DNA of 64,000 nt, taken from Yersinia alsatica. Its GTDB lineage: Bacteria; Pseudomonadota; Gammaproteobacteria; Enterobacterales; Enterobacteriaceae. Below the pieces are notes generated by a model that was not told the origin of the DNA, did no database searches, and was given only the letters and a program-made list of their open reading frames with translations. Positions 15,891-27,178 of this stretch are shown here, in pieces (the first letter of the stretch is position 1; each line of letters opens with the position of its first letter). Location: NCBI RefSeq assembly GCF_902170305.1, contig NZ_CABHWW010000033.1, positions 124,001 through 188,000 on the forward strand, in the 5' to 3' direction. The position numbers and the translations under genes were made by a program.

Positions 15891-16154
15891 ATGAAACCTA
15901 AGGATAAACGGAAGGAAGAAGTTTTAGGTATTTTGGCAGAGCATTGTAATGTCCTAAAGGAGCAGTTTACTGAAACTCTGCCGCCTGTTACCAGTTGGCC
16001 AAAAACCAGAGAACTTGCTGATAAAGCACAGTTGGATATTTATACGGCAAGGCTGGTATTAATGAAACTGGTCGATGAGGACCGGGCCAAAATGTCCGAA
16101 ACTAAAGTTATGAATTCATTGCGTTGGTTTATTGCTCATCCAACGGAAAAATAA
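15891..16154 (+). CDS. PapI/FaeA-like fimbrial transcription regulator
   Basis: The 87-residue protein has a winged-helix core in the segment KTRELADKAQLDIYTARLVLMKLVDEDRA, matching the PapI/FaeA pattern (KTxEIAxxLxxxxYxARxxLLxLEKxG). PapI-type proteins direct Lrp between GATC-containing sites to switch fimbrial operons on and off. The ATG has GAGGA eight bases upstream. It is divergent from the MrpA-like operon and is its likely regulator. The N-terminal 30 residues (KDKRKEEVLGILAEHC) are longer than in PapI, closer to FaeA-like members. Confidence 0.8.
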   Translation: MKPKDKRKEEVLGILAEHCNVLKEQFTETLPPVTSWPKTRELADKAQLDIYTARLVLMKLVDEDRAKMSETKVMNSLRWFIAHPTEK

Positions 16155-16158
16155 ACAT

Positions 16159-16213
16159 AGCCACTATTACTAGTGGTTATAAATCAAATGCCAAATAGTT
16201 AGTTAACTAACTA
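16159..16213. repeat. hairpin and perfect palindrome between the regulator and pglL-like genes
   Basis: A stem-loop CCACTA-TTAC-TAGTGG (16161-16176) lies just after the regulator stop codon and may end its transcript, although no U run follows. An 18-bp perfect palindrome TAGTTAGTTAACTAACTA spans 16196-16213, just before the next gene. It could be an operator; no factor is recognised. Confidence 0.4.
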
Positions 16214-16257
16214 GCATGCAATGCTTTGTTCGAATAAATAGTAACCATCTGAAAATT

Positions 16258-17910
16258 ATGAAATTTCCATTTATAAAATATATTTTGCCCGGGCAAAGAA
16301 TTAACCTTATTACCATGATGGTTATGGCCATAACATTTATCGCCATGATGCATTATGAAATCAATCGAGGTGGTTCAGGGCTTCATCTTCCCACCAATAT
16401 CGTCATCTGGGCCATGATGGCACTGCTGACGATAGCCCTCTACTTGCCGCACAGTGAACAGAGTTATTCCGTAAATCCTTCGGGTAATCGGTGGTTACTG
16501 CTTGGGGCCATATTAGTGACACTTCCGGGGTTGTGGCCTGCCTCATTACAACACGTAGGTGCCTGGCTGCCTCGGATTCTCGGCTTGTGGGGGGGAATCA
16601 TACTGCTGTTGGGGCTATTTCGCCTGAAGCTTAGTAGTGGTGCGCGGCAGGGCTGGTTGCTGCTGATACTGCTGTCGGCTTGGGGGCAAACAATACTGAC
16701 CTTGTTGCAATGGTTTGTTGTTACCCCGGATAACTGGATGGAGTTCGATACTGCACAGCGCCCTTATGGGATCTTCCAGCAAACCAACGTGCTGGCCAGC
16801 TATCTGGCGACCGGCTACGCCATCGCAGCCTACCTATTTATGATCTCGGGCCGTCGGGCCATTCGTGGCATCAGTACCCTTACACTGCTGGTTTTCCCGG
16901 GCGTCTTACTGCTATTGCAATCGCGGATTGGCTGGCTCGGCGGAGTGACCACCTTAGTTTTGCTTTCTGTCTATTACTGGCGTCAGCAGCAAATCATCGG
17001 GTTATGGCTATGCAGCTTACTGAGCTTGTTGGCAGCTTCCTACCTGCTAGAGATAAAGGGCAATTTTCTGGTATCAAAGGAGAGCAGCAATGCCGACCGC
17101 TGGCTAATACTGGAATATACCTGGCACATGATACAGCAGCGCCCTTGGCTAGGCTGGGGGATGGGCAGTTTCGAATCCGCCTTTGCCCAGACCTTGGCGC
17201 AGGCTGGGCTGGTGCCCACTAACTATACTTACCCTTCTCACCCTCATAATGAAATTCTTTATGGTTGGGCAGAAGGCGGAGTCGTCGCACTGGTCGGCAT
17301 GTTGCTATTGGCTATCGGGTATATAAGACCACTGCTGATTCAACCAAAGAATGTTTTCCCTCTCTGGGTGCTCAGTTTGCCAATGGCCTTGCACTTGATG
17401 ACTGAGTGGCCTCTTTATCAATCAGCGGGTCACTGGTTGGTGTTGATTTTACTCGGTCGGCTGATGGTACCAGAAAGCATGTTGGTCGCAGTGCCATCTG
17501 CGCCAGGCTTATGGCGACGCTGGTTGCATGGCGCGATTGTGTTATCGGCATTATGCACCTTGCTATTTATGGTGACAGGTTTCAAAACTGGCCGGGTACT
17601 GACACTCAGCGAAAGAAGCGGTTTAGTCGATATGCAGCCATTAGATAGCCTGATAAATCCTTATATCCAATGGGAAAGATATCAATACATACGCCATATC
17701 AATCTGTTACTGCAATTTAATAAAAACCCAGATCCGGCATTTCTCACGCAGTTCAGAGCATGGGCAGAGCAATACATCCAGCTACACAACGATCCGAATG
17801 TTTATCAAAGCCTTATCATGATTACCCAGTATCAGAATGATGTCGCGCAAGCCAACCAGTTACGCCAGACGGCTCAAGCCCTCTTCCCCGGTAACCCAAT
17901 CTTTAAATAA
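16258..17910 (+). CDS. PglL/Wzy-type O-oligosaccharyltransferase or O-antigen ligase family membrane protein
   Basis: The roughly 550-residue protein has about eleven predicted membrane segments, the block RPYGIFQQTNVLASYLATGY, a large loop with the ligase motif YPSHPHNEILYGWAEGGVVALVG, and a hydrophilic C-terminal tail of about 100 residues. HPHNE with a preceding QTNVLA block is typical of PglL O-oligosaccharyltransferases, which move lipid-linked glycans to Ser/Thr of exported proteins; WaaL and Wzy share the fold. An upstream ATG at 16216 would add 14 residues. Neither start has a clear ribosome site. A target such as the neighbouring pilins or the Thr/Ser-rich peptide is only conjecture. 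A strong terminator follows. Confidence 0.8.
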   Translation: MKFPFIKYILPGQRINLITMMVMAITFIAMMHYEINRGGSGLHLPTNIVIWAMMALLTIALYLPHSEQSYSVNPSGNRWLLLGAILVTLPGLWPASLQHVGAWLPRILGLWGGIILLLGLFRLKLSSGARQGWLLLILLSAWGQTILTLLQWFVVTPDNWMEFDTAQRPYGIFQQTNVLASYLATGYAIAAYLFMISGRRAIRGISTLTLLVFPGVLLLLQSRIGWLGGVTTLVLLSVYYWRQQQIIGLWLCSLLSLLAASYLLEIKGNFLVSKESSNADRWLILEYTWHMIQQRPWLGWGMGSFESAFAQTLAQAGLVPTNYTYPSHPHNEILYGWAEGGVVALVGMLLLAIGYIRPLLIQPKNVFPLWVLSLPMALHLMTEWPLYQSAGHWLVLILLGRLMVPESMLVAVPSAPGLWRRWLHGAIVLSALCTLLFMVTGFKTGRVLTLSERSGLVDMQPLDSLINPYIQWERYQYIRHINLLLQFNKNPDPAFLTQFRAWAEQYIQLHNDPNVYQSLIMITQYQNDVAQANQLRQTAQALFPGNPIFK

Positions 17911-17939
17911 CACTCGCTAGATCCAGCGTAAACATTGCC

Positions 17940-17964
17940 AGCCCCTTAATCGAGGGGCTTTTTT
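17940..17964 (+). terminator. terminator of the pglL-like gene
   Basis: Stem AGCCCCT/AGGGGCT (17940-17946, 17953-17959) with a six-base loop is followed by six T residues. It lies about 30 bases after the stop codon, a textbook Rho-independent terminator, and isolates mutS from the accessory block. Confidence 0.9.
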
Positions 17965-18155
17965 CGTGACCAATAGACCGCTTAGAATTTTTACCTATGT
18001 CAGTTTTCGGGCTGCTAAGCTAGTATATCGGCTGGAAAAAGGACTTGATGAGCGGTAGCAAGATTCTGGTGTTAACCGTAAAATCATGTGATGCCAACGA
18101 TAATAATAAAAATCACAACTAACTTTAAATTCAATGGATTATAGATAACAGCCGC

Positions 18156-20711
18156 ATGAATAATACCGATAAACTCGACTCCCACACGCCAATGATGCAG
18201 CAGTATCTACGGCTCAAAGCCCAGCATCCTGACATTCTCCTGTTTTACCGGATGGGGGATTTTTATGAACTGTTCTACAGTGATGCCAAGCGAGCTTCAC
18301 AGCTGCTGGATATCTCACTGACCAAGCGGGGGGCGTCAGCCGGTGAACCCATTCCTATGGCGGGTGTTCCCTATCATTCGATAGAAAACTATCTGGCGAA
18401 ACTGGTTCAATTGGGTGAATCCGCAGCTATCTGCGAACAAATCGGCGATCCAGCCACCAGCAAAGGTCCGGTTGAGCGCAAAGTTGTGCGCATCGTTACC
18501 CCCGGCACCGTGAGTGATGAAGCTTTGCTGCAAGAGCGGCAGGATAATTTACTGGCTGCTATCTGGCAGGATGCCCGTGGATTTGGTTACGCAACCTTGG
18601 ATATCAGCTCTGGGCGCTTTAGAGTAGCAGAGCCCACCGACCTTGAAACCATGGCGGCCGAGCTACAACGAACCAACCCCGCAGAGTTACTTTACCCAGA
18701 AAACTTCGAACAAATGTCGTTGATCGAGCAGCGACATGGTCTACGCCGCCGCCCATTATGGGAGTTTGAGCTGGAAACAGCCAAACAGCAGCTTAATTTG
18801 CAATTTGGCACCCGTGATTTAATCGGTTTTGGGGTTGAACAAGCGCAGCAAGCATTACGTGCTGCGGGCTGTCTGCTGCAATATGTTAAAGATACTCAGC
18901 GCACGTCCTTGCCCCATATTCGTGGTTTGACGATGGAGCGCCAGCAAGATGGCATTATTATGGATGCCGCGACCCGCCGTAATCTCGAACTGACGCTGAA
19001 TCTGTCCGGGGGAACTGAGAATACACTGGCCGCAATCCTTGATTGCAGTGTGACCGCGATGGGCAGCCGCATGCTCAAGCGCTGGCTGCATATGCCAATC
19101 CGTGACATCAACATCCTCACCAACCGCCAGCAAGCGATTGGTGGTCTGCAAGATATTACTGTCGAACTGCAAGCGCCATTGCGTCAAGTGGGTGATTTAG
19201 AACGTATTCTAGCGCGCTTGGCACTGCGTACAGCCCGTCCGCGAGATTTGGCTCGCATGCGTCATGCTTTCCAACAGCTGCCGGAGATTCATCGTCTATT
19301 ACAACCGGTGAATGTTCCCCACGTGCAAAACTTACTCTCGCAAGTTGGTCAGTTTGATGAATTACAAGACCTACTGGAACGCGCTATCGTTGAAGCGCCG
19401 CCAGTATTGGTGCGTGATGGCGGCGTCATTGCCCCAGGATATAATGCTGAGTTAGACGAGTGGCGAGCACTGGCCGATGGCGCAACTGACTATCTGGATC
19501 GACTGGAAATTCGTGAACGCGAAAAACTGGGGCTGGATACACTAAAAGTGGGTTTTAACGGTGTTCATGGCTATTACATTCAGGTCAGCCGTGGTCAGAG
19601 CCATCTGGTTCCTATCCATTATGTTCGCCGACAGACCTTGAAAAACGCGGAACGCTACATCATTCCTGAGCTAAAAGAGTATGAAGACAAAGTTCTGACC
19701 TCCAAAGGCAAAGCGCTGGCCATTGAAAAAGGGCTATACGAAGAGATTTTTGATCTGCTATTGCCACATTTATCCGAATTGCAAACCAGCGCCAATGCTC
19801 TGGCTGAATTGGATGTGCTAGCGAATCTGGCTGAAAGAGCTGAAACACTTAACTACAACTGCCCTGTTCTGAGTGATAAACCGGGGATCAAAATTACCGG
19901 TGGCCGCCATCCAGTGGTCGAGCAAGTGCTCAGTGAACCCTTTATTTCCAATCCACTGACCTTATCACCTCAGCGGCGAATGCTGATTATTACTGGCCCG
20001 AATATGGGCGGTAAAAGTACCTATATGCGCCAAACTGCATTAATTGTTTTGCTGGCACATATGGGGAGCTATGTTCCTGCGGACCAAGCAACCATTGGCC
20101 CGGTCGATCGCATCTTCACCCGCGTCGGCGCGGCGGACGATCTAGCCTCTGGCCGCTCTACCTTTATGGTGGAAATGACAGAAACCGCCAATATTCTGCA
20201 CAATGCCACCGAACAGAGTCTGGTGTTAATGGATGAGATTGGCCGCGGGACATCGACTTATGATGGTTTGTCACTGGCCTGGGCCTGCGCCGAAAATCTG
20301 GCTAGCCGGATCAAAGCCATGACCCTGTTTGCCACCCATTACTTTGAGCTGACCACCTTACCGGAAAAAATGGAAGGGGTGGTCAATGTGCATCTTGATG
20401 CCATGGAACATGGTGAAACCATCGCCTTTATGCACAGTGTGCAAGATGGCGCTGCCAGTAAAAGTTATGGATTGGCGGTGGCAGCACTGGCTGGTGTGCC
20501 ACGAGATGTGATTAAGCGGGCGCGGCAAAAATTGAAAGAGCTGGAGTCACTGTCAAACAATGCCGCCGCAAGTAAAATTGATGGCTCGCAACTGACCTTG
20601 CTCAATGAAGAAGTACCGCCTGCGGTCGAAGCCTTAGAAGCTCTAGACCCAGATTCACTGTCGCCGCGTCAAGCGCTAGAGTGGATTTATCGCCTGAAGA
20701 ATATGGTGTAG
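18156..20711 (+). CDS. mutS: DNA mismatch recognition ATPase MutS
   Basis: The 851-residue protein has the mismatch-binding Phe-x-Glu loop in [23 protein letters not shown], the lever and clamp regions, Walker [19 protein letters not shown], Walker [23 protein letters not shown] and a C-terminal dimer/tetramer segment ([16 protein letters not shown]). Length and motifs match enterobacterial MutS (853). It starts methyl-directed mismatch repair with MutL and MutH. It faces rpoS tail to tail, with a shared terminator between them. The mutS side here abuts an accessory block instead of the E. coli neighbours. Confidence 0.99.
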   Translation: MNNTDKLDSHTPMMQQYLRLKAQHPDILLFYRMGDFYELFYSDAKRASQLLDISLTKRGASAGEPIPMAGVPYHSIENYLAKLVQLGESAAICEQIGDPATSKGPVERKVVRIVTPGTVSDEALLQERQDNLLAAIWQDARGFGYATLDISSGRFRVAEPTDLETMAAELQRTNPAELLYPENFEQMSLIEQRHGLRRRPLWEFELETAKQQLNLQFGTRDLIGFGVEQAQQALRAAGCLLQYVKDTQRTSLPHIRGLTMERQQDGIIMDAATRRNLELTLNLSGGTENTLAAILDCSVTAMGSRMLKRWLHMPIRDINILTNRQQAIGGLQDITVELQAPLRQVGDLERILARLALRTARPRDLARMRHAFQQLPEIHRLLQPVNVPHVQNLLSQVGQFDELQDLLERAIVEAPPVLVRDGGVIAPGYNAELDEWRALADGATDYLDRLEIREREKLGLDTLKVGFNGVHGYYIQVSRGQSHLVPIHYVRRQTLKNAERYIIPELKEYEDKVLTSKGKALAIEKGLYEEIFDLLLPHLSELQTSANALAELDVLANLAERAETLNYNCPVLSDKPGIKITGGRHPVVEQVLSEPFISNPLTLSPQRRMLIITGPNMGGKSTYMRQTALIVLLAHMGSYVPADQATIGPVDRIFTRVGAADDLASGRSTFMVEMTETANILHNATEQSLVLMDEIGRGTSTYDGLSLAWACAENLASRIKAMTLFATHYFELTTLPEKMEGVVNVHLDAMEHGETIAFMHSVQDGAASKSYGLAVAALAGVPRDVIKRARQKLKELESLSNNAAASKIDGSQLTLLNEEVPPAVEALEALDPDSLSPRQALEWIYRLKNMV

Positions 20712-20760
20712 TACAGTCTAAAATAGCCAGTCGCCGGTCAAAAGGTCAGTAACTGGCATA

Positions 20761-20791
20761 AAAAAACGGTGAACATCAGTTCACCGTTTTT
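20761..20791. terminator. bidirectional terminator between mutS and rpoS
   Basis: CGGTGAAC/GTTCACCG stem with a four-base loop is flanked by six A on the left and five T on the right, so it can work for both convergent genes. Confidence 0.9.
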
Positions 20792-20809
20792 GTGTTTTAT
20801 CAACGACTT

Positions 20810-21808
20810 TTATTCGCGGAACAACGCTTCGATGCTCAGGCCCTGTCCTTGCAGAATTTCCCGCAAGCGACGTAAACCTTCAACCTGAATCTGGCGGACA
20901 CGTTCACGTGTCAAACCAATCTCACGGCCAACATCTTCCAGTGTTGCTGCTTCATACCCTAACAGACCAAAACGACGAGCCAGAACTTCGCGCTGTTTGG
21001 CATTCAATTCAAACAGCCATTTCACGATACTTTGTTTCATATCGTCATCTTGCGTGGTGTCTTCTGGACCATTTTCGTTTTCGTCAGACAGAATATCTAA
21101 CAAGGCTTTCTCTGAGTCGCCGCCTAAAGGTGTATCAACAGAAGTGATACGCTCGTTGAGGCGTAACATACGGCTCACATCATCAACCGGTTTGTCGAGT
21201 TGCTCGGCAATCTCTTCAGCGCTCGGTTCATGATCCAATTTATGAGAAAGTTCTCGTGCGGTACGCAAATAAACGTTTAATTCTTTAACGATATGGATAG
21301 GCAAACGGATAGTACGGGTTTGGTTCATTATTGCCCGTTCAATTGTCTGACGTATCCACCAGGTAGCATAAGTGGAGAAACGGAAACCGCGTTCAGGGTC
21401 AAACTTTTCCACCGCCCGGATCAGGCCGAGGTTACCCTCTTCAATAAGATCCAGCAGCGCTAAGCCGCGATTACTATAACGGCGGGCAATCTTCACCACC
21501 AGCCGCAAGTTACTTTCAATCATACGTCGACGCGAGGGCACGTCTCCGCGTAATGCACGCCGGGCAAAATAAACCTCTTCTTCTGCGGTCAGCAGTGGCG
21601 AATAACCAATCTCACCAAGATAGAGCTGTGTCGCATCCAGCACTCGCTGAGTAACACCTTGCGCCAACAGCTCATCTTCTGCTAACTCACTTTCGGTAGG
21701 TTCATCTTCAACTAATGCTTTTTCGTCGAAAATTTCAGTTTCCGTACTGTTTTCGTCAAAATCAGCATCTTCCTGCAACTCGTTAACTTTCAGCGTATTT
21801 TGGCTCAT
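20810..21808 (-). CDS. rpoS: RNA polymerase sigma factor RpoS (sigma-38)
   Basis: The 332-residue protein has sigma-70 regions 1.2 ([21 protein letters not shown]), 2 ([22 protein letters not shown] ... [19 protein letters not shown]), 3 and 4 ([26 protein letters not shown]). The acidic N-terminus and length fit RpoS (330 in E. coli), the stationary-phase and stress sigma factor. The order nlpD-rpoS on one strand is conserved, and in E. coli the main rpoS promoter lies inside nlpD. The sequence is intact, with none of the truncations often found in laboratory isolates. Confidence 0.99.
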   Translation of the reverse strand: MSQNTLKVNELQEDADFDENSTETEIFDEKALVEDEPTESELAEDELLAQGVTQRVLDATQLYLGEIGYSPLLTAEEEVYFARRALRGDVPSRRRMIESNLRLVVKIARRYSNRGLALLDLIEEGNLGLIRAVEKFDPERGFRFSTYATWWIRQTIERAIMNQTRTIRLPIHIVKELNVYLRTARELSHKLDHEPSAEEIAEQLDKPVDDVSRMLRLNERITSVDTPLGGDSEKALLDILSDENENGPEDTTQDDDMKQSIVKWLFELNAKQREVLARRFGLLGYEAATLEDVGREIGLTRERVRQIQVEGLRRLREILQGQGLSIEALFRE

Positions 21809-21862
21809 ATGCTGCTCCTACCCGTGAATCCGGCGAGCAGAATACAGCGTATTCTGCCCAAT

Positions 21863-22846
21863 CTATCGCTGCGGAAGGTAACGCAGCGGGTTTACGGATT
21901 TCCCCTTGTAACGAATTTCAAAGTGCAATCTTACTGAACTGGTTCCGGTGCTACCCATGGTGGCTATTTTTTGACCCGCCTTCACTTCTTCTTGTTCCCG
22001 GACCAGCATTGTATCGTTGTGAGCGTAGGCGCTCAGGTAATCATCATTGTGTTTGATGATAATAAGATTACCGTAACCACGCAGTGCATTCCCGGCATAC
22101 ACAACTCGCCCATTTGCTGTAGCGAAAATTGGTTGACCACGAGAACCGGCGATATCAATCCCTTTATTGCCCCCTTCGGAAGCAGAGAAGCTATCGATCG
22201 TTTTGCCTTCAGTTGGCCATTTCCAGCTACTCACTGGACCACCATTGCTGGTAGGGTCACTGATGACACTGCTAGGTGCAGTAACAGGGGCGGTCGTTGC
22301 GGCAACTGCTCCTGCTGCTGGTAACATTTTACCAACATTCTGTTTACCCGAGTTTTCAGAATACGCGCTAGTTGATGGAGAATCAACCATTGTAGTTGTG
22401 TTCTGAATATTTGCTGGCGGTTTTGTCATTCCGCCTGATGTGGCATCAGTTGCAGCCAACATCCCACCGCTAGAACCATTACCAAGTTGAATGGATTGCC
22501 CCACATTCAGACTGTATGGCTCAGCAATATTGTTCTTTGCCGCGAGATCTCGGAAGTCATTTCCAGTTATCCAGGCAATATAAAACAGCGTGTCACCGCG
22601 TTTAACGGTATAGGTATTGCCGCTGTAACTTCCTTTGGGAATATTGTCGTAGCTACGGTTATAAACTATGCGCTCACCTGAACTATTGGTGTTAGAGCCG
22701 CCTAGCATGGTACCTGAACGATCACCACCGACACTGCTGATTGGTGCAGAGGTCGTATTATCATTGCTACAACCCACCAACCATAAACTCATAACCGTAC
22801 ATGCCGCTACTCGGCGTAATGTAATCATTGGGCTTCCCGTGCTCAT
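21863..22846 (-). CDS. nlpD: murein hydrolase activator lipoprotein NlpD
   Basis: The 327-residue protein has a lipoprotein signal ending in the lipobox LVGC (Cys26), a LysM domain ([23 protein letters not shown]), a variable Ser/Thr/Ala-rich linker, and a C-terminal M23/LytM domain ([24 protein letters not shown]) that lacks the full metal-binding set, as in other NlpD proteins. It activates the amidase AmiC at the septum. The linker is shorter than in E. coli (379 residues), as in other yersiniae. It directly precedes rpoS. Confidence 0.97.
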   Translation of the reverse strand: MSTGSPMITLRRVAACTVMSLWLVGCSNDNTTSAPISSVGGDRSGTMLGGSNTNSSGERIVYNRSYDNIPKGSYSGNTYTVKRGDTLFYIAWITGNDFRDLAAKNNIAEPYSLNVGQSIQLGNGSSGGMLAATDATSGGMTKPPANIQNTTTMVDSPSTSAYSENSGKQNVGKMLPAAGAVAATTAPVTAPSSVISDPTSNGGPVSSWKWPTEGKTIDSFSASEGGNKGIDIAGSRGQPIFATANGRVVYAGNALRGYGNLIIIKHNDDYLSAYAHNDTMLVREQEEVKAGQKIATMGSTGTSSVRLHFEIRYKGKSVNPLRYLPQR

Positions 22847-23183
22847 GCTTCCCCCATGACAGCAATAATAAGCGATATAACCAAAATACCTTTTACACTG
22901 TAGTTATCAGTGGTCGATAGTTAAAGTGCTCAGCTGACGATAATCAACAACGTCAGTCTGATGGTCACTACGCCACTCATTTTTCGAGTCTTAAAAGGTT
23001 CCACAGTGTGAGCCACATCTATGCAAGCCCAAACTGAAGAGACAAAATGCACAAGCGCGCATGCTATCAATACCGCGCCTGCCACACCATAAAATTTATG
23101 TTACTGATTTTCGTCCGATATTTAGCACAAAAATTGTGCTAGGGACGTAGTAAAAGACTAAAGCTGAAATAAGAATATTTTAT
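22847..23183. other. intergenic gap between pcm and nlpD
   Basis: These 337 bases hold no gene I can support. The region nearest nlpD must contain its promoter on the minus strand. No repeat, RNA gene or obvious strong terminator was recognised. Confidence 0.4.
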
Positions 23184-23810
23184 TTAAGCCAACTCCCCTT
23201 TTACCAAAGGAACAAAACGCACCGCTTCCACCGTCTCAATCTGGAATTCATTGTTACGACGCTGCACGCATTTTAATGTTTGAGCTTGCTCCCCCACCGG
23301 CAGGACTAATATCCCTCCCTCATCCAATTGCTCAAGTAATGCATTGGGTATTTCTGGCGGAGCGGCTGTCACAATGATCGCATCAAATGGCCCGCGTGAT
23401 GCCCAACCTAGCCAGCCATCACCGTGGCGAGTTGAGACATTATGCAGATCAAGCTGTTTCAGGCGACGTTTTGCCTGCCACTGTAACCCTTTGATTCGTT
23501 CAACTGAACATACATGTTCGACTAAATGCGCCAAAATAGCGGTCTGATAACCCGAACCGGTACCGATCTCTAATACTCGCGAAGTGGGTGTCAATTGCAA
23601 CAACTCCGTCATACGCGCCACCATATAAGGCTGAGAAATAGTTTGCCCTGAACCTATAGGAAGGGCTGTATTCTCATAGGCCTTATGGGATAACGCCTCA
23701 TCAACAAAACGCTCGCGCGGCACGGCTTCGATCGCCTGTAACAAGCGCTCGTCTGCAATGCCCTGCTGACGTAACTGCATCAACAATGTTTGCATGCGTT
23801 TATTTACCAT
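23184..23810 (-). CDS. pcm: protein-L-isoaspartate O-methyltransferase
   Basis: The 208-residue protein is the same length as E. coli Pcm, with the conserved [23 protein letters not shown] block, the SAM-binding motif [16 protein letters not shown], and [14 protein letters not shown]. It methylates isoaspartyl residues in damaged proteins and so starts their repair. Its start overlaps the end of surE by seven bases, part of the surE-pcm stress-survival pair. Confidence 0.98.
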   Translation of the reverse strand: MVNKRMQTLLMQLRQQGIADERLLQAIEAVPRERFVDEALSHKAYENTALPIGSGQTISQPYMVARMTELLQLTPTSRVLEIGTGSGYQTAILAHLVEHVCSVERIKGLQWQAKRRLKQLDLHNVSTRHGDGWLGWASRGPFDAIIVTAAPPEIPNALLEQLDEGGILVLPVGEQAQTLKCVQRRNNEFQIETVEAVRFVPLVKGELA

Positions 23811-24583
23811 TCCCCGTCAACCTCGGTATTTACTAGCGTCATGTCGGTTAACCAATCTTCAACTACCGGTTGCGCCGCATAAGCGGTTAAATCAACCTGC
23901 AATGGCGTGATAGCAACATAACCTTGCTCAACTGCTGCAAAATCAGTGTCCTCCGCCACATCAAACTTTTCCCCCGGAGGTCCAATCCAATAGAGATCTT
24001 GCCCACGTGGGTCTTGTTGACAAAATACCTGCTCTGCCGGATGGCGGCTACCACAACGTGTTACCCGAATCCCTTTAATTTCAGATAAGGGTAAGTCAGG
24101 TACATTAATATTCAGTATTTTACCGGTACGCAACGGTTTATGTTGTAACGCGCGCAATATCCGGCAAGTGACAGCGGCCGCTGTCGCATAGTGCTGATGG
24201 CCATTGAGCGAGACCGCCAGTGCCGGGAACCCCAGATGCCGCCCTTCCATCGCCGCCGCCACCGTACCCGAGTAGATAACATCATCCCCCAGATTCGGGC
24301 CCGCATTGATGCCAGAAACCACAATATCAGGGCGGGGACGCATGAGCGCATTGACCCCAAGATAGACACAGTCAGTCGGCGTACCTTGCTGCACCGCAAT
24401 GTCACCATTGGATAACGTCGTGATGCGCAAAGCGCTATCTAACGTCAAAGCATTAGAGGAACCGCTGCGATTACGGTCCGGAGCCACAATCTGTACGTGG
24501 GCAAATTCTCGCAATGCTGATGCCAGTGTTTGGATGCCTGGCGCAGTGATACCGTCGTCGTTACTCAGCAATATCCGCAGCAT
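23804..24583 (-). CDS. surE: 5'/3'-nucleotidase SurE
   Basis: The roughly 259-residue protein has the SurE metal site [13 protein letters not shown] (Asp-Asp), [15 protein letters not shown], and [28 protein letters not shown] prefer the second ATG, at 24583, because AGGA lies eight bases before it; the one at 24589 has the same AGGA only two bases away. It removes phosphate from nucleoside monophosphates and short polyphosphates. The coding region overlaps the end of truD. Confidence 0.97.
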   Translation of the reverse strand: MLRILLSNDDGITAPGIQTLASALREFAHVQIVAPDRNRSGSSNALTLDSALRITTLSNGDIAVQQGTPTDCVYLGVNALMRPRPDIVVSGINAGPNLGDDVIYSGTVAAAMEGRHLGFPALAVSLNGHQHYATAAAVTCRILRALQHKPLRTGKILNINVPDLPLSEIKGIRVTRCGSRHPAEQVFCQQDPRGQDLYWIGPPGEKFDVAEDTDFAAVEQGYVAITPLQVDLTAYAAQPVVEDWLTDMTLVNTEVDGEW

Positions 24584-25613
24584 CGGCATTGTCCTGATTC
24601 ATAATTTCGCGCACCACACTGGTGGCAAAACTGCCAGCGGGCAGCCAGAAGCTGAGTTCCAAAGTGACCTCATCCCACCAATTCCACGCCATATTCTGTG
24701 GTTTCAGCAAGATAGCCCGGCGAGCTCCTTCCACACGCTCGCGCTTAATTAATGCTAATAGTTCGGTTTGCTCCGCCAGGCATGCCTGCTCGAAAGCCAA
24801 TGCTTCGCCCTGGGTACCCAGTTCGCCATCACCCGGCAATGGCGCAGTAACATTCAATTCACCCGCATCAACTCGTTGCTGTAAGGTGGTCAGTTCTTCA
24901 GCTTCAGCCACAAACCAACTGCCGCGCCCCGAGAGCTGCAATGCATCACCTGCCAGCACTGTTGTCGCCTGCTGCTGTGCCAAACGGCAACTGCTAATCA
25001 GGTTGAACATGGCACTGCGACTAGCAGACAAATAAAAGCTGCGTTTACTGCGCTCTTTTACGCGAATTTCATTATTGGCCCATAACCGAGCCTGCACCAG
25101 ATTATTGCCGCCACGACCAAATCGCTGGCTACCAAAGTAGTTAGGCACACCCTGCGCGGCTATCTGCTGCAATCGCTGTTCTACATCCTGATTATCGGTA
25201 ATATGGCGCAGTACCAAGGTGAAGGCATTCCCCTTCAATGAACCGATGCGCAGTTTTCTTTTCTGGCGCACTGATTCTAATACTTCACAACCTTCCAGCT
25301 CAAAAGTGGACAAATCTGGCGCTTCTTTGCCCGGTAAGTGCAAGCAGAACCATTGTTCAGTGACGGCATGGCGATCTTTCAAGCCCGCATAGCTCACCAA
25401 ACGTGGGTGAATCTTGGCAAAACGCGCCAGATAATCAGCAACAAACTGGGTATTGCAGCCATTTTTGCGGATGCGCACCAATAAATGCTCGCCTTCACCG
25501 TCAGGTTCAAATCCCAGGTCTTCGACCACCACAAAGTCTTCCGGATTGGCTTTTAAAATGCCACTTGCTTTGGGTTTGCCGTGCAACCAGGTTAGATTTT
25601 CCATGTCCATCAT
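24561..25613 (-). CDS. truD: tRNA pseudouridine(13) synthase TruD
   Basis: The 350-residue protein has the TruD catalytic segment [21 protein letters not shown] with the nucleophilic Asp, the fold insert [15 protein letters not shown] and the late motif [17 protein letters not shown]. It makes pseudouridine 13 in tRNA-Glu. Two or three clustered Met codons leave the first few residues uncertain. Both ends are packed against ispF and surE. Confidence 0.97.
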   Translation of the reverse strand: MMDMENLTWLHGKPKASGILKANPEDFVVVEDLGFEPDGEGEHLLVRIRKNGCNTQFVADYLARFAKIHPRLVSYAGLKDRHAVTEQWFCLHLPGKEAPDLSTFELEGCEVLESVRQKRKLRIGSLKGNAFTLVLRHITDNQDVEQRLQQIAAQGVPNYFGSQRFGRGGNNLVQARLWANNEIRVKERSKRSFYLSASRSAMFNLISSCRLAQQQATTVLAGDALQLSGRGSWFVAEAEELTTLQQRVDAGELNVTAPLPGDGELGTQGEALAFEQACLAEQTELLALIKRERVEGARRAILLKPQNMAWNWWDEVTLELSFWLPAGSFATSVVREIMNQDNADAADIAE

Positions 25614-25646
25614 TTATGCCTTAACCAATAACTATTTTTTAAGCGA

Positions 25647-26132
25647 CTACTGGGCTTTAACCAACAGGGCTACCGCTTCACAGGCAATACCTTCACCACG
25701 CCCAGTAAAGCCAAGCTGTTCAGTGGTCGTGGCTTTGACGTTGATATCGTCCATATGACATTGTAGGTCTTCCGCCAAATGAACGCGCATTTGCGGGATA
25801 TGAGGGGCCATTTTAGGGGCTTGGGCAATAATCGTAATATCCAGATTCCCCAGTTGGTAACCTTTCGCCAAGATACGGCGATAAGCTTCACGCAATAGCG
25901 CGCGGCTGTCTGCGCCTTTAAACGCCGGGTCAGTGTCGGGGAATAACTTTCCGATATCGCCCAAAGCAGCAGCACCCAGCAATGCATCGGTCGCGGCATG
26001 TAATGCGACATCACCATCAGAGTGTGCCAGCAGGCCCTTTTCATAAGGGATGCGCACGCCGCCTATAATTAGCGGGCCTTCGCCGCCAAACTTATGAACA
26101 TCGAAACCATGGCCAATTCGCATTAATTGCAC
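25647..26132 (-). CDS. ispF: 2-C-methyl-D-erythritol 2,4-cyclodiphosphate synthase
   Basis: The 161-residue protein has the metal-binding DVH of [13 protein letters not shown] and the [25 protein letters not shown] block typical of IspF. It catalyses the fifth step of the MEP isoprenoid pathway. It lies five bases after ispD, the gene for an earlier step of the pathway, as in most gammaproteobacteria. Confidence 0.98.
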   Translation of the reverse strand: MQLMRIGHGFDVHKFGGEGPLIIGGVRIPYEKGLLAHSDGDVALHAATDALLGAAALGDIGKLFPDTDPAFKGADSRALLREAYRRILAKGYQLGNLDITIIAQAPKMAPHIPQMRVHLAEDLQCHMDDINVKATTTEQLGFTGRGEGIACEAVALLVKAQ

Positions 26133-26137
26133 TCCAA

Positions 26138-26851
26138 TTATTGGGGATTTTGTCGTTGAGTTAAATAAAACTCTGCCAGCGCCAGATCTTCCGGGCGCGT
26201 CACCTTGATATTATCCGAACGGCCCGAAACCAGTATCGGATGATAGCCGCAATGTTCTAATGCTGAAGCCTCATCGGTGACCACCGCCCCATCTTGCAGG
26301 GCGCGGGATAAGCACATTTTTAATAACTCAAGTGGAAAAAGTTGCGGTGTCAGGGCATGCCACAGTGCTTGGCGGTCCACAGTATGCGCGATAGCTTGAA
26401 CCCCAGCTTCACTCCGCTTCATGGTGTCGCGAACCGGTGCCGCCAGAATTCCGCCGACTTTGCTGTGCTCGATAATCGACAACAATCTTTCAAGATCATC
26501 AGCATGCAAACAGGGACGCGCCGCATCATGCACCAATGCCCACTCGGCACGCCCGGCATATTGCAAACCCGCCATGACAGAATCGGCTCGCTGCTCACCA
26601 CCGTGAACCACACTGATGCGCGGATCACGAGCAATAGATAATGTAGAGAATTGCTGATCCTGTGGATGAATCACCACGATAACCCGCTGGATCCTTGGGT
26701 GATTCAGTAAAGAGAAAATGGCATGTTCAATGATTGTCTTGCCGCCAGCAATTAAATACTGTTTTGGGCAATCAGCCTGCATGCGGCTACCAATACCCGC
26801 CGCCGGTAATATGGCGACGACTTCAGGAAGGGAAACTGCGAAATTACTCAT
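26138..26851 (-). CDS. ispD: 2-C-methyl-D-erythritol 4-phosphate cytidylyltransferase
   Basis: The 237-residue protein has the nucleotidyltransferase loop [20 protein letters not shown], the VHDAARPCL motif and [16 protein letters not shown]. It forms CDP-methylerythritol in the MEP pathway. It is followed at five bases by ispF and preceded at three bases by ftsB, an operon order shared with E. coli. Confidence 0.98.
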   Translation of the reverse strand: MSNFAVSLPEVVAILPAAGIGSRMQADCPKQYLIAGGKTIIEHAIFSLLNHPRIQRVIVVIHPQDQQFSTLSIARDPRISVVHGGEQRADSVMAGLQYAGRAEWALVHDAARPCLHADDLERLLSIIEHSKVGGILAAPVRDTMKRSEAGVQAIAHTVDRQALWHALTPQLFPLELLKMCLSRALQDGAVVTDEASALEHCGYHPILVSGRSDNIKVTRPEDLALAEFYLTQRQNPQ

Positions 26852-26854
26852 TAT

Positions 26855-27178
26855 TTATTGTTGTGCGTTATTTTGCGTCGAAGGGATACTCGCATTGCGT
26901 CCGGATTGGTCAGGAACCAGACGATAGAAACTTTCGCCGGGTTTAATCATACCCAGTTCGTTACGTGCGCGTTCTTCGATCGCCTCTTGACCACCGTTTA
27001 AATCATCAATTTCAGCGAATAGCTGGTCATTTCGGGCTTTAAGTTTGCCGTTATTGACCTCTTGAAGGGCAACGTCATCCTTAACCCGAACAAAATCATG
27101 AACACCATTCTTGCCCAGCCACAATGAATACTGTAGCCAGCCAAGTAAAATCAGCAATAGTAGTGTAAGTTTTCCCAT
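26855..27178 (-). CDS. ftsB: cell division protein FtsB
   Basis: The 107-residue protein has an N-terminal membrane helix ([19 protein letters not shown]), a coiled coil ([35 protein letters not shown] written in part) and the [13 protein letters not shown] motif. FtsB pairs with FtsL and FtsQ at the septum. The gene order ftsB-ispD-ispF-truD-surE-pcm-nlpD-rpoS is the conserved enterobacterial one. Confidence 0.97.
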   Translation of the reverse strand: MGKLTLLLLILLGWLQYSLWLGKNGVHDFVRVKDDVALQEVNNGKLKARNDQLFAEIDDLNGGQEAIEERARNELGMIKPGESFYRLVPDQSGRNASIPSTQNNAQQ

